Below are positions 8,921 to 20,490 of a stretch of DNA of 64,000 nt, piece after piece. Origin of the DNA: Okapia johnstoni (taxonomy: Eukaryota > Chordata > Mammalia > Artiodactyla > Giraffidae); contig CM044321.1 of assembly GCA_024291935.2 (NCBI GenBank), positions 60,630,985-60,694,984 of the forward strand, given 5' to 3'. Made by a program: the position numbers and the translations under genes. A model generated the notes under the pieces. That model was not told where the DNA came from, made no database searches, and saw only the letters and a program-made list of their open reading frames with translations. How positions within the stretch are numbered: position 1 is the first letter of the stretch; each line of letters starts with the position of its first letter.

Positions 8921-11900
8921 AGTTGAGAAGAAATGTTTTTCTGTTTGCAGCTGTGACCCTGTGTTGTTACACAGCTTGCCTTTGCACTGCTAGTGAGGGG
9001 CCTACGTTATTGGTTTGCTGAGTTAAAAATTTGAAAGTAGCTAAAGGAACCTGATTTCAGGAAGGGGGAGGGGACCTCAGTGGTTGTGTTTTGTACCTGC
9101 AGTAAAAATGTCTCAAAGAGCATGATTAACCCCCTTTTATTTGGACTCAAGCTGAGACAGAGTGAAGGAAGAAGAGAAGAAGGCACTTAGCTTTGCCTCT
9201 TTGCGCTGCCCCCCTCCCATATCAGTGTTCCTATTTTAATTAAAAAATAAGTGCTTTTCCTCCACCGATATCATGCCTCAGAAGCCTGCCATGTAGCTGG
9301 CTTGAGGGAAGACTTCTCTTGTCTGAATGAGAAGTGCCTGCCCACAGAACCAGGTAGCAGTATCTTTGTAGTGAAGCTGAGGGTAAGAGTGAAGAGGGTC
9401 TACCTGAAAAGAAATGCATTTGAATTTCAAGTCCAATTTGGAGAGATAAAAAGTTGAATTACGTTAATTCCTAGACTTGTTAATATTGTGTGTCCTTCAA
9501 AGCTAAAAAAATAAAATAACCACATAAATATCTGGAAATGGTCTATAGAAGTAAATATATCATACCTCAGACAGTTTGGTTGTTTGGAAGCAAGGTAAAA
9601 GGAAATGGTTTGCATATGGTTTAGCCAGAGGCTCTTATTTTGGCAGATTCTTGAGACAGTGGATTTCATCGCACTCCTATTTTGACATGAATTTTTGCAG
9701 TTATTCCTTGGTGTAGGGTTGCAGCGGGATAGGTGCATTTGAGATGTTCTTAACTCTATAATGTTTAATTTGCAGGATCATCAATTTGTCACACCAGCGA
9801 GGGTTCCTTGTCAGATTTCAGCCCGCCAATACTGTGATTTGAATACTGGAGACACCCAGCCACCTTAAAGGCAGGCGTTGCATCACCTGTCTGCTCTGCA
9901 AGGCCTGCCTTGAGGGGGTCGGAGGGGGAGGTAGCCAAGGGGAACTTGCTGAACTTGTAAATATCAGCTGAGGTTGTTTGTATACCCGAAAACCTAGCTG
10001 GCTGCACCTCTCTAAACTTGAATGTAAACCTTTTTTCTCTGGATGGGTAGATATGCATGCCATCATGAAATTTACATGAAATGAATATGAAAGAATCCTG
10101 TGGACCCTCAGGACTGAGAGTTCTCTGTAATCTCTGCGACTGTATTGGTCTCTCTCCCTCAGCCTTTTGGAATTTAATTTTCTCTTTGGTGGCCCATTGT
10201 GACATTTGCATGCACTGAATGTGAAAGATTCCTGTACTCCAACTCTTGTTACCCAAAGTGATTTCCTGAACCCTTTACGATACCTGAACTAGAATTACTT
10301 AACGTAGGGCCTGGGTTTATATTTATTATATGCATTTGCATTAATGTGCAGCCTTTCAGATTATGATGGAACGCTGATGTTCAGCACAGTATTTGGTGAC
10401 TTTCTGTTTTAGAAGAGGGTGACTATAATGGTTTTTATTATCTTCTGAATTACGTGGGATAATTAAAAAATGAATGCCAAAAAAAGAAATTTTCTAGAGT
10501 TAGACATTCCTGTAATGAGGCACGTTTTGATGCAGTTTACATTCTCTTTTTTTGTTTCTGTAACAAGTACTTCTCGAGCTCTGATCCCCGTGGTCTGTTG
10601 TATCCCTGTAATATTATTCCAGTATTCCTGAGGTGTTTCCTTAAAGTGCTCTATATTTCTTGAAATGCCATTTTGATACTTTTGATAATGAATTGTACCA
10701 AGAACATTTTTTTTTTTAATGCAGAAGTCACTTTATTAAAATAAAATTTTAGAAGCATGATTGTCAGAAGCTTCCAGAATTCCTTTGCCCACGCTTCAGT
10801 GTTTAGGCGGGTCCTTTTGCTGGAGGGCTAGTCTCCCTGTCTGTCACCATCCTTTAAGAGGCTGCCCTTCTTCATGGTCTTTTCAGCCTGAATTTCTCAC
10901 TGTGGTGTCTGACTCTAGTCAGTATTAAATCAATCTGTTCAGCCAAGTTGAGTTACAAGCCATTTGGTGAGTAGTTTGAATCTTGTTTGTGCCCTTGCAT
11001 TCCTCGGTGTGATTGCTCTATTTTGAGCTGAAGGGTGGGGGATAGAGAATAAAATGGAGGGAATGTTGATATTGATATGGAGGCAGCTCATATTTATGCT
11101 GAGTAGTTTTTTCTCCTCGAACAATAGGACGGTGCATGTTTGAAGTCAGTCAGTTTCAGACCTTACTACTTTCTGATTGCATGCCTTCTAAATTATATTT
11201 CCATGAAAAAAATTAAAAATACTGATTATTGTGCCATGTTATCCCATCGAATAGTGTAAACTATCTTGAGTCACTTGAAATGCTGAATGTGTTCCTAGAA
11301 GGAATTCCTGCTTAATTTCTTTTGTGATGAAATTATGGAGACATTTTAATCAAAGACAAGCTGTTGATGGCAGTGTCCTTAGACTACCCATTACCTCTGC
11401 CTGTATTTATGTGTAAAAGCCAAGAAGAGAAAAGGGAAAACACATTCAGTCCTGGAAGTCTTAGAGCTGAGATCGATTGCCCTGCAATTGACAATTCAGG
11501 GCCGCCAATTATGCCTCATTTACACTCCCCACCTCCATTTGTGTTTCAAATTACTCTTAAAAGCGCACTGGGAGGAAGAAGTAATGAAGGATAACAGGAA
11601 AACTTAAACCATTTCAGAGGGATTCCTTTCGTGACGAAAGTCTTTGTGAACCTTAACTCTGTGAATCCACCCCGGGATTGGAAATGGAGACAGCCCCCCA
11701 CCCCTTAAGTCATGTGCTCTATTAAACTCATTTCTGGGTGGCTTGCTGAGATTGTTTGAGGGACTCACTGAGAAAAATAACATTGAATTTTATTAAGCAG
11801 ACTTTCAAGTCCTCCACCTGCCTTTTGCAGACAAGCTCACCTCTGCTGATGAGCTGTCCCTGCTCCCCTGGGCTGCTGTCTTGTTACTCAGGTCTGAAAC

Positions 11901-14125
11901 AAGCCAGCAGCCACCTTTCTGCAGACCTGCAAGTGCAAGGGGCACACTGCCAGCTCACGGGCCCACCGAGAAGAGCATAATGACTTGTCAGACCACATTT
12001 ATTGTGCAAATGAACTTGAAAGTCAACCGGGACAGCTCCCTCCTGTAGGCTTAAACCCTTTTGAGTTTAATGTCCCTTCTGCCTTTTTTCATCAGGCTAC
12101 AGCTTTTGGATTTACAGTAACTCATTCTGGCTATAAATATATTTAGTAGTATTTTTTGTGGTCAAATACAAGGCATGACCTTTGACATCCTGCTTGGCAT
12201 GCTTGGCAATTTGACATCCTTCACTTTAGATGGAATTCCCTGGCTTTGTTTCCTGTGATAGTGTAGGGAGTACGCATTTTGGCTCTTTCAACCAGAGGTG
12301 GAGGAAGACAGGAAAAAAGTAAAATTGGACTGCACAAAGAGGGTATTAGTTTTCTCTTCTGGGTGTGGTGCAGTTGGCATGCTTTTTATTAGGAGTCTGA
12401 GCCTACGAAAGTAGTGCCAAATACTGAGAAAATGCTATACTCATATTTAGTTTTATTTTCTCTGATCTAGATTTAAATTTTTGACTAGCTCGACATTTTA
12501 GGGTCTTTGAACTCTTCTTTCATCTATGTACACATGGCAAAAAGAACTAAAATGCTTGTCTTTTTGTGATGTCTTTACCAGTCCTAAGTTTGCCATCAAC
12601 TGCAAAGGGGGGGCGTATTTGCACCTCTCCCTGAGGAGGAGAGTGTTGGCTGCTACTGACAAAAAGCTTACATGTGTGATTATGTTTCCTGAATGTAGTC
12701 AAAACTGACATCAAAAATTATCCCCTTTGAATTGTCATGAAATTTTAGCATCTGAAACTTGATGAAGTGGAGAGAAACTGTTGAAGTCAGAGTTTTACAG
12801 TATTTTCTTTTTAAAAGTCACCTTTTGCTGTAAGCACTTTAAACAGAAAATTGTAATGTGTCCCTTCCTCCCAATAACCCACCAATAGGCCTGCCATTTA
12901 ATTTTTTCATTCCCCATCTAAGGTCAATACCCAGGGTAGGTTAGTTAACAGTGTGTGATGTAGGGACTCTCTTTTGTTTTCAGTTATGCACTAAATGAAG
13001 AATGCCTGGTGCAGCCTTCTGAGCTTTTTGAGGGCACACATCCACATGCTTGTATTTTGAAATAGTGCTGCTTTTGATCATCACCACCCCCCATTCTTTT
13101 TCATCGCCTCTTTGCTTTCCTTCTCATTAGAGCCCCCTCACTTATTTGTCTTGAATACATTTTTCGGAGCTTAGTAATGAAAATTAGGTGAGACCTTTCC
13201 TTAGGTTTATTGCTGGTTCCAGCAACCTGATTGTATTTACGACTGCCATTGGAAATGGCCGCTGAATCATTAATAGATCTGATCCCATTCAGAAGTATTT
13301 ACAAGGAGATTTGTGTCTGAAACAGACAACAAGGAGGTTGTCAGTGTAGAGGTTACCTTAAAGAGTTGGCATTCCTGTTTATCTCCTCATTCTTGGCTTT
13401 TGGCTCAAGGCCTTTAAAGTTTATTGAGCTTTGTGTAAGAGAAGGTATGAGGAATCATGAAGTTTTTAGTTGAATAAATTTTAAAAGCACTGCTTGGTGT
13501 GTGAGCCTCTGGTTGGCCACTTGGAGATTTTGAGAATCCCTACCACCCACACTGCTAAAAAGTTCATTTCTGTATTGAGCCTCTGTGTTGATGTATAATT
13601 CCCCTCCTCCTCGCCCCCGGTTTGCTCCTGAGTCTGGACTTGGGAGCTTCACTGAATTAGCTTACTTTATTTCCCCTTCATGTACCTGAAGCCAGCTCCC
13701 ATAATTATTTTCCCAGCCAACCAGTCCCAACTCCTTAATAAACACTTCCAAGGACTTAAGATTTGTACACATTGTCAAAACTTCGAACCCCAAACCCAGT
13801 TGTTTGTGGACGGGGAATGACCAGTATAGTACACGGTGGGGCTGGCAGTGCCCTTGTCCAAGGGCAGCGCACTTCTGGTCGGGAGGCTTGAGAGAAAGCC
13901 CGTGCTAACTTTCAGATGCTGTGTCTCCCATTGACATAGAAGAAGTGAGAGAACAGGGTTAGGAGGCCTGCCTTGGGTTCTCATCAGGGTTTGCAGGACG
14001 GTGGTCCTGTGTCTCAAATGAACAAAGTAGGAGCCCCATGTTAAGTCAGGCCTGTGAGGAGGAGATCTACAAGGAGGCGAGTAACTGAGGGGAATAAACT
14101 TAATGGGAGCAACTCAGTGTATTTT
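8921..14125. other. Long intronic stretch without ruminant SINEs
   Basis: About 5.2 kb with no Bov-tA, BovB or CHR copy. It is AT-rich and apparently single copy apart from the retrocopy-like segment at about 10710-10915. Segments around 11440-11590 and 13180-13340 contain homeodomain-type ATTA/TAAT cores and no repeat signature, making them candidate conserved noncoding DNA. No exon can be supported. Confidence 0.5.
10708..10915 (-). pseudogene. Possible processed-pseudogene 3' end, minus strand, gene unknown
   Basis: Read on the minus strand, a transcript-like segment ends with an AATAAA signal (complement near 10735-10740), then about 15 bases, then a run of A (poly-T at 10709-10718 on the + strand). 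That spacing is typical of a polyadenylated mRNA copied back into the genome. The upstream 180 bases contain short open stretches interrupted by stops. I do not recognise the source gene and cannot define clear target-site duplications, so an intronic coincidence remains possible. Confidence 0.35.
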
Positions 14126-14283
14126 AGCCTTTTACCCTGCTGCTGCTGCTGCTAAGTCGCTTCAGTCGTGTCCGACTCTGTGCGACCCCATGGAAGGCAG
14201 CCCACCAGGCTCCTTCGTCTCTGGGATTCTCCAGGCAAGAATATTGGAGTGGGTTGCCATTTCCTTCTCCAGCCTTTTACCCT
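14126..14283. repeat. 13-bp target-site duplication around a Bov-A insertion
   Basis: The 13-mer agccttttaccct at 14126-14138 is repeated exactly at 14271-14283 on the other side of the SINE. A perfect duplication indicates a comparatively recent insertion and defines the empty-site sequence. Confidence 0.95.
14139..14270 (-). mobile_element. Bov-A monomer SINE, - orientation, (GCT)n end
   Basis: It begins with GCT repeats and gctaagtcgcttcagtcg, then tgtccgactctgtgcgaccc, and ends ttgccatttccttctcc. This is the reverse complement of a single Bov-A unit with its CAG-repeat tail. It is bounded by a perfect 13-bp duplication. Confidence 0.95.
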
Positions 14284-16305
14284 AAAAACCTGTTAGTCTG
14301 CCTGTCTTGATTTTTTTTTTTTTTTTTTAAACTAACTTCAGTTTGTACTGAAGTAATCAGGGGAAGGGAAGGAAAGAGCATTTTGGATGTGGGATAGTCT
14401 GAATGTATAGATGTGACTTTCTGCACTCCTGCATCCATCCCATTCCATGATGTGTAGTTAATCCATATTTGACTTTTGGAAGGGAGAACCACAGCAAAGT
14501 GCAAGATGAATGATCCTAGCCATATCAGTGTTATGCTAGGTGTATATTGTCATCAACTGTTTTTACTGAGCTCCAGTGTGTCGTCTTGCTTTTCAGTGGT
14601 GAATCTTGAACTTTGTCTCTAGCCAGAGTCTCGCTTAGCAAATTCTGTAACCTTCCTGCTCCATCCGTGTTAAATGTGGAAATGATTGATTTTTGAGATG
14701 GGTGGTGTTGGTTGATTTCACATTCTGAAGTTTTTAAATTTCAACTTCGGGCCTAGAGAATATGACACTGCAGACTGGAGAAGTCTCTACATTAGTAAAA
14801 GCAGTTAAAATCTTAGGGTTGTGTGGTTTTTGTTTTTTTAATGAGGAGAGTGAATGCTGCCCCTGTTAATTGCAGAGATTTGACCCAGGCAAACCAGGCT
14901 TTATGGAGTTGAGATCTCTAATACTAAGGACATGAAGCTCCTATAAATCACTTAAGAAGTTCCTGAGCCAATACCATATGCATGCAGACATTCTTCCCTC
15001 ACGGGTGTGTCTCTGTGTCCTTTGGATTTGATGCTCTCCCTTGTCACTGCCTTTTCCTTGGTCCTCCCAGTCAGTACCTTTGCGCTTTCCGTTCAGAGCA
15101 GTAGAGTCCCCACTCCTTGTCCGTCTACCCGGAGGCTTCGCTTACCTTGCTCCACCTGGGATGAGCTGAGGCAGGAGAGGAACATTCGTCCTGTTTTAAT
15201 CAGATTGTTGGGAATAATTGGCTGGCCAGTGCCAGTGTCTACAAAACACACTTAGATATCTCTTCTTAGACCCCCTGGGAGGATGCTCGTAGACCATCAA
15301 GGTGTTTGAGACTCCGTGTTGAGGTCACTACAGAGCCATCAGAATTCCCTCTGGCATTTGCTTTTCCTAATGCCCTCATGAGCCTAGCCCACATCTGTGA
15401 TTTTTCAGTGACTGTTAGAGGAGGTCCTGGGTTTTGTTTCTAGATTGGTAAACAGATAATTCATATTTAGACAAGTCACATTTCGGCTGTATTAGCTTCT
15501 TTATCTGTAAAATGGGACTAATGATAGCACTGGGGAGTACTTGTAGGGCATGATGAGGTGCTCAGAGCAGGGAGTTGGGTAGTTAGGCCATATTACACAT
15601 CTCGGCATTAGCTGAAATACTCGGACTTGAAATTCAGAGTAGCTGAGAGTCTGGGGCTTTCATATTTTGGTTCTGGATGTCTTGATTATATAAAAGTGTC
15701 TAGATAAAAAACAGAGTAGAACCAAAGAAAGCTAAAATGGCTAACTAGTCCTTTCTTTCCTAAAGTTTTCTAGTAAATCTGTAGCAGATTTAATAAGGGT
15801 GCTCTGGAGACTGGTTTTGTGTTTTGGAAGAACCTCTGATACTACAGGAAAATAGCTGGCAGTATGAAAAAGCATAGAGTAAAATTGTATGTAAACTTGT
15901 TTGACTGTATGAGATATCTTTCAGTTTCAGTTTCCAGTTGTGTGAAATATCTGGAAGGAAATATCCCCAGATACTACAGGTGGGTTGTATTTAAATTGTA
16001 TAAATATGGGTAATTTATTTTTTGCCTTTATATTTTGCTGTTTTAAATTTTAAGCAAAACATGCCTTTATTAGAAGCATTAAGGTTTTTGAAATGAAAAT
16101 AAAGTTTGAGATTTTCCATCCCTCCTCTTCCTCCTCCTCCTCCTCAAGAGAATATTGGATTTAGGTAAGCGATCACATAAACATAAAAGATAGTAGCTAC
16201 CATTACTATCCCTGTTTTTTTTTTAAAGGATTGATGCATTTTATTATGTCAGAATTAAAGTATTCTATGTAGTAAAAGGTATTTTGGATTATTATCCAGA
16301 ATTTT
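14284..16305. other. Intronic DNA with one MIR and a TCC-rich tract
   Basis: Mostly unique sequence. A MIR-like segment lies near 15460-15570 and a pyrimidine-rich TCC repeat at about 16120-16145. No exon-like open frame is convincing. Confidence 0.5.
15460..15570 (+). mobile_element. MIR SINE fragment, + orientation
   Basis: It contains the MIR core pattern: a tcac-rich stretch, then cttctttatctgtaaaatgg and an a/t-rich continuation ending near gctcagagcag. Divergence is high, as expected for this ancient family. Confidence 0.65.
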
Positions 16306-16309
16306 AAAA

Positions 16310-16545
16310 ATATTCCCACAAATCAATAAGAAAACGTCAAACAACTCTCCCCAAAATAAACACTGGGTATGAATAGGCAATTTATAGGAGAGAGAAAAGC
16401 AGACGACCAATTAGTACCTTAAAAGATGACCCAGTTCATCAGTAACCAGAAAACTACTAATTAAAGCTGTAATATACTATTTAAAGCCCTACATATTGGC
16501 AAACACTATAAATGTGACAATACCAAGTGTTGAACAAAGATAATT
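16310..16545 (+). mobile_element. L1M LINE fragment, + orientation
   Basis: The order aataggcaatttatagg, gaccaattagtacc, aaaagatgacccagttcatc, cagtaaccagaaaactac, tattggcaaacactat, acaataccaagtgttg follows the well-known mammalian L1 segment near the end of ORF2. The fragment is old, frame-broken and truncated at both ends. Confidence 0.75.
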
Positions 16546-16561
16546 TATAAAAATTGACTGT

Positions 16562-16680
16562 TCTATTTTTTAGGTGAGGAACCTGAGGCATAAACAGCCC
16601 AGTGTCACACAGTAAGTGATAGAACCAAGATGCTGGTGGGTTTTTATTGTAGATCTCAGACTCTTAACCACTTCACTTTG
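16562..16680 (-). mobile_element. MIR SINE fragment, - orientation
   Basis: The sequence gtgaggaacctgaggcataa, then cagtgtcacacagtaagtga, then ctcagactcttaaccac is the reverse complement of the MIR core and tRNA-like head. It directly follows the L1M fragment. Confidence 0.75.
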
Positions 16681-16689
16681 CTGTATCAG

Positions 16690-17798
16690 AGAGAATGATT
16701 ATGTTTGGGATCCTGGAGGAAAACTAGGACTTAAAGTTGGAAATAAGATAAAATTAATGGATAAAGGTGATCAGTTAATTTTCAGCATCCAAACAGTTAA
16801 TACACACAGTGACAATCCTAAGACAGAAATGCTGCTAGCTTGGTCCAGTTAGTGATCTAGACTCTCAGAGGTGAAAGAGTACTTTGGTATAGTATGCCTT
16901 TGGGGCAGTGAGCTTTCTGGTCCTCTGAGGAGGGAAAGGCATGCATTTGTGGTGATGATTAATGAAGGGTTGGGAGAAGTGACCCAGTGACCCAGTCATG
17001 GTCCGCAGTGTGCCAGAAAGGAGGTTTTGGCCCATATTTTCCTCACCAGATGGCCTGGTGGGTGCTGGGGTGTTCTGTGGGCTGTGTTACTCCCTCTGCA
17101 CTCTGCTCAGGAGGAAGAGTGCTTCTTGCGTGGGGAGTGATGGACTTGGCCTGGTGATGCTCTAGGGTTAACAGAGAACAAACACTGACCCATTTGGATA
17201 GAAAAGACTTGTGTTTGGGCCGAGCTCACGCTTCAGGAAGGCAGTTGAGCCCTCATTTAAGGGACAAGGATGAGGCAAATTCTTACCTGACCTGTCACCC
17301 AAACTTGAATAAGGTGCCGGTCAGCCTTCTTTACCAGTTGGCCCTGTTTCCATTCCACGGCTGGGACCTTACTAGGCCATCAGTTGGTCTGTACAACTCT
17401 AGGATGCCCCTCGTCGAGAGAAAGTCCTCTGCATTGGGAGCTGCTTGGCCAGAGGATTGTGGTTTGGAGGAAACGGTAGCCATGCTTCAGAGAGAGACCG
17501 CTTAATTTCGGATCCTCCTTCCAAATGGTGTTCATTCCCCCCTACCTTTCCCATACAGCCTTGAAAAATGACATCAGCCCACAGCAATTATTTCTCCCAT
17601 CTGCTTTTGTGTGTGTTTCTTGGGTGAAGTGGGAGTGTGTTAGGTTTTTCCTGAACAAGTAGTTCCTAATAGATGGACAGCATTTGTGCCATTTAATTTA
17701 ATATGGGGTTTTATAGAAGGTTATTAACATTTATTTTTATCTAGGTAATGGAATTTCTCTTTACCTAAGTAAAAGGACCCCTTGGAGCAGTAACATTG
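16690..17798. other. Unique intronic DNA
   Basis: No repeat or coding exon recognised. The open frame at 17194-17505 has no family resemblance I can see. Confidence 0.5.
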
Positions 17799-17832
17799 AC
17801 ACTTGATCTTAGCTGAAAGGCCGAGAAGCGAT
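17799..17832 (-). pseudogene. Truncated U2 snRNA retropseudogene (5' end of U2 only)
   Basis: Read on the minus strand, this 34-base segment begins ATCGCTTCTCGGCC and continues to GATCAAGTGT, matching the first bases of U2 small nuclear RNA with about two substitutions (TTTCAGC in place of TTTTGGC). The match stops abruptly, so the branch-site recognition region and the rest of U2 are absent. Short 5' snRNA fragments arise by retroposition. It cannot encode a working snRNA. Confidence 0.8.
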
Positions 17833-17894
17833 AGCAGTAGCGTTGAGAACCTGGAGTGTTGTCCCCAGATCCATTCAGGCTTGTTGAACTTAGC

Positions 17895-17985
17895 AGAACT
17901 TTGGGCAGGTTAACATTAGGTATAGGTTTCCTCATCTGTCAAGTGAGAACACTACATCCTGGGATAGTTGTGAAGGCCAAGACCT
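17895..17985 (+). mobile_element. MIR SINE fragment, + orientation
   Basis: The segment gtttcctcatctgtcaagtgagaac followed by gggatagttgtgaagg matches the MIR 3' half in sense orientation. Confidence 0.6.
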
Positions 17986-18093
17986 TGGGGTTGCTACGTA
18001 AGAAGATAAAGGTTACAGTCTCCCTTGTCCTCTTGTCTGTTTTATCCGGAGAGATTTTTCAGATTGAGGAGAGGAAGGAAAAAATTCTAAGTT

Positions 18094-18718
18094 CAGCCTT
18101 ACCTCATTTTATTGTACTTCTCTTTATTGCGTTTTGCTGATACTGCTTTTTTTTTTTTTTTTAAAGACAAAAACAAACTGAAAGTTTGTAGTAACCATGT
18201 GTTGAGGAAGTCTCTTGATGCCATTTTCCCACCAGCATTTGCTCCCTTTGTGTCTCGGTCACATTTTGGCAATTACTGCAATATTTCAAACATTCATTAT
18301 TGTATTTGTTATAGTGATCAGTGATCTCTGATGTTACTATTGCAAACAGATTACAATTCACTGAAGGCTCAGATGACGGTTAGCGTTTTTAAATGAAGGT
18401 ATGTGTATATTTTCTGAGACGTAATGCTGTTGCACACTTAGTAAACAGGACGAGATGGATGGATGGCACCACCGACTCAATGGACATGAGTCTGAGCAAA
18501 CTCGGGGAGATAGTGAAGGACAGGGAAGCCTGGTGTGCTGCAGTCCATGGGGTCGCAAAGAGTTGGATACCACTTAGCTACTGAACAGCAATAACAATAG
18601 TGTAAACGTGACTTACATGCACCAGGAAACCCAGAGATGCGTGTGACTCACTGGATTGCGTGTGTGCTTTATCTCGGTGGTCTGGAATGGAACCTGCAGT
18701 GTGTCCGAGGCATGTCTG
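18094..18718 (+). mobile_element. Tigger1-type DNA transposon MITE, split by a BovB fragment
   Basis: The left end (cagccttacctcattttatt) and right end (gtccgaggcatgtctg, then TA) match the Tigger1 terminal inverted repeats. Inside are other Tigger1 pieces: gtgttgaggaagtctcttg, gtgtctcggtcacattttgg, and the joined gaaggctcagatgacggtta. The whole transposase region is missing, so this is an internally deleted, non-autonomous copy. A BovB 3' fragment occupies about 18449-18597. Confidence 0.82.
18449..18597 (+). mobile_element. BovB LINE 3' fragment inserted in Tigger1
   Basis: It reads atggatggcaccaccgactc, then aatggacatgagtctgagca, then cctggtgtgctgcagtccat and agagttggatac, matching the BovB 3' terminal region. 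Tigger1 sequence resumes on the right (atagtgtaaacgtgac). Confidence 0.85.
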
Positions 18719-18748
18719 TATTTCTGCATTCCTGACAAAAGACTAGGC

Positions 18749-18969
18749 CAGTGGTTCTCAACTGCGAGGGATTTGTGCACGCCCCACCCCCAAGAATATT
18801 TGGCAATCTGGGAGAATTTTTTGGTTGTCAACAGTTGGGGGTGGGGCTGCTAGCACCCAGAGGGGAAAGACCAGGATTGCTGCTAAACATCCAGCGGCGC
18901 CCAGGACAGCCCTCCAGCAGAGCATCATCCAGCCGCAAACCTCAGTACTGCTGAGATTGGGAAGCCTTG
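18749..18969 (+). mobile_element. MER20 (hAT-Charlie) element
   Basis: It starts cagtggttctcaactgc and contains ttggcaatctgggag, ggttgtcaacagttggggg, gctgctaaacatccagc and gaggttgagaaacc-like sequence at its end (gagattgggaagccttg). Length (221 bases) and order agree with full-length MER20. MER20 copies are known to serve as regulatory elements in mammalian endometrium; nothing here shows such a role directly. Confidence 0.85.
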
Positions 18970-19048
18970 TGCTATGTAAAACTTCCCTTTATTTTTTTCC
19001 TGCCCTAAAATCTTATTATTTGTTGTTTATCGTTGTTGTGTTGTTGTG

Positions 19049-19256
19049 TGTGCTCAGTCGTGTCTGACTCTTTGCGACCCTGTGGGCTGTAGCCCAACAG
19101 GCTCCTCTGTCCTTGGGATTCTCCAGGCAAGAATACTGGAGTGGGTTGCCATTTCCTCCTCCAGGGGATCTTGCCGACCTGGGGATTGAACCCACGTTTC
19201 CTCAGTCTCCTGCATTGGCAGGTGAATTCTTTACCACTGTGACACCGAGGAAGCCT
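19049..19256 (-). mobile_element. Bov-tA SINE, - orientation
   Basis: The reverse complement of a full Bov-tA: gctcagtcgtgtctgactct, gcaagaatactggagtgggt, ggggattgaacccacg, ctttaccactgtgacaccg. A short GTT-repeat stretch flanks its left side. Confidence 0.92.
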
Positions 19257-19962
19257 CACTTACTGTTTCATTAAATGACTTCAGAACCTCTTCCACCCTC
19301 TGCCCGGCGTGAATATAAAGTTTGCTTCATTTCTTTTCAGTACTGTCATAAGAGGGAATGAGCTTTCTTAAGGAAAGTTCCTGCCTTCTGAAATCCTAGG
19401 TGTTTGGTGGCAAAGCGCTCCGCTCGGGCCTGGTCCTCGTGCACTGATGTGTGCTAGGAGTTGGTGGTGCCCCTCCCTCCTACATGGCCCCCTTTCTCTG
19501 CTCACATTGCTTCTTTTGCTCACTCCCTTACGAAGCCTTTCCTGGTTCCCTCCCAGTTGAATCCCAATCCAAAGGGATCTCTTGCCTTTGATTCCTTGTG
19601 ATGGGTGCGCCTTCTCATGGATTTGTTTCTTGCTTCCTGTCTCACCATGAACTGGGAGTTCTTTAGGGCAGAATTCTTCCCTTCTGTTTCCTGGTCTCTG
19701 GAAACAGTTAAGTATAGTTCCTTCCACATAAATGGATAGGAAACAAACATTTAGAAAACAGCATATTACATTTTTCTTGAGGAGGTCTGAAAGATAATTT
19801 CTTTTATTCGTTTATATTATGTTTTCATACGTCACTGTAATATTCCTCTGTAAGTTAGATGATGATGATGCCAGCGATTCTCATGTTGCTTGATGTGTTT
19901 TTCTAGAGCAACCTTTTAAATTACCAGGTCCTTAAATTACCTGGTTCACTATTAATTGTACT
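19257..19962. other. Unique intronic DNA
   Basis: No recognisable repeat or gene. The minus-strand frames at 19368-19750 are not protein-like. Confidence 0.5.
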
Positions 19963-20213
19963 CAGTTCAGTCACTCAGTCATGTCCAACTCCTTGTGACC
20001 CCATGGACTGCAGCACGCCAGGCTTCCCTGTCCCATCACCAACTCCCAGAGCTTGCTCAAACTCATGTCCATCGAATGGGTGATGCCATCCAACCATCTC
20101 ATCCTCTCTCATCCCCTTCTCCTCCTGCCTTCAATCTTTCTCAGCATAAGGGTCTTTTCAAATGAGTCAGTTCTTCGCATCAGGTGGCCAAAGTCTTAGA
20201 GCTTCAGCTTCAG
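19963..20213 (-). mobile_element. BovB LINE 3' end, - orientation
   Basis: It begins cagttcagtcactcagtcat and continues through agagcttgctcaaactcatg, catccaaccatctcatcc, tcgcatcaggtggccaaagt. This is the complement of the BovB 3' terminus. A Bov-A2 SINE is inserted directly after its distal end. Confidence 0.9.
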
Positions 20214-20214
20214 C

Positions 20215-20490
20215 TGCTGCTGCTGCTGCTGCTAAGTTGCTTCAGTCGTGTCCGACTCTGTGCAACCCCATAGACGGCAGCCCACCAGGCTCCTCCATCC
20301 CTGGGATTCTCCAGGCAAGAACACTGGAATGGGTTGCCATTTCCTTCTCCAATGCATGAAAGTGAAAAGTGAAGGTGAAGTCGCTCAGTCCTGTCTGACT
20401 CTTTGCGACCCCATGGACTGCAGCGTACAAGGCTCCGTCCATGGGATTTTCCAGGCAAGAGTACTGGAGTGGGGTGCCATTGCCTTCTCC
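20215..20490 (-). mobile_element. Bov-A2 dimeric SINE, - orientation
   Basis: It starts with GCT repeats followed by one Bov-A unit (gctaagttgcttcagtcgtg to ccatttccttctcc). The linker atgcatgaaagtgaaaagtg comes next, then a second Bov-A unit (tcgctcagtcctgtctgact to ccattgccttctcc). An 11-base duplication (tcagcttcagc left, tcagcttcggc right) brackets it. Confidence 0.93.
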
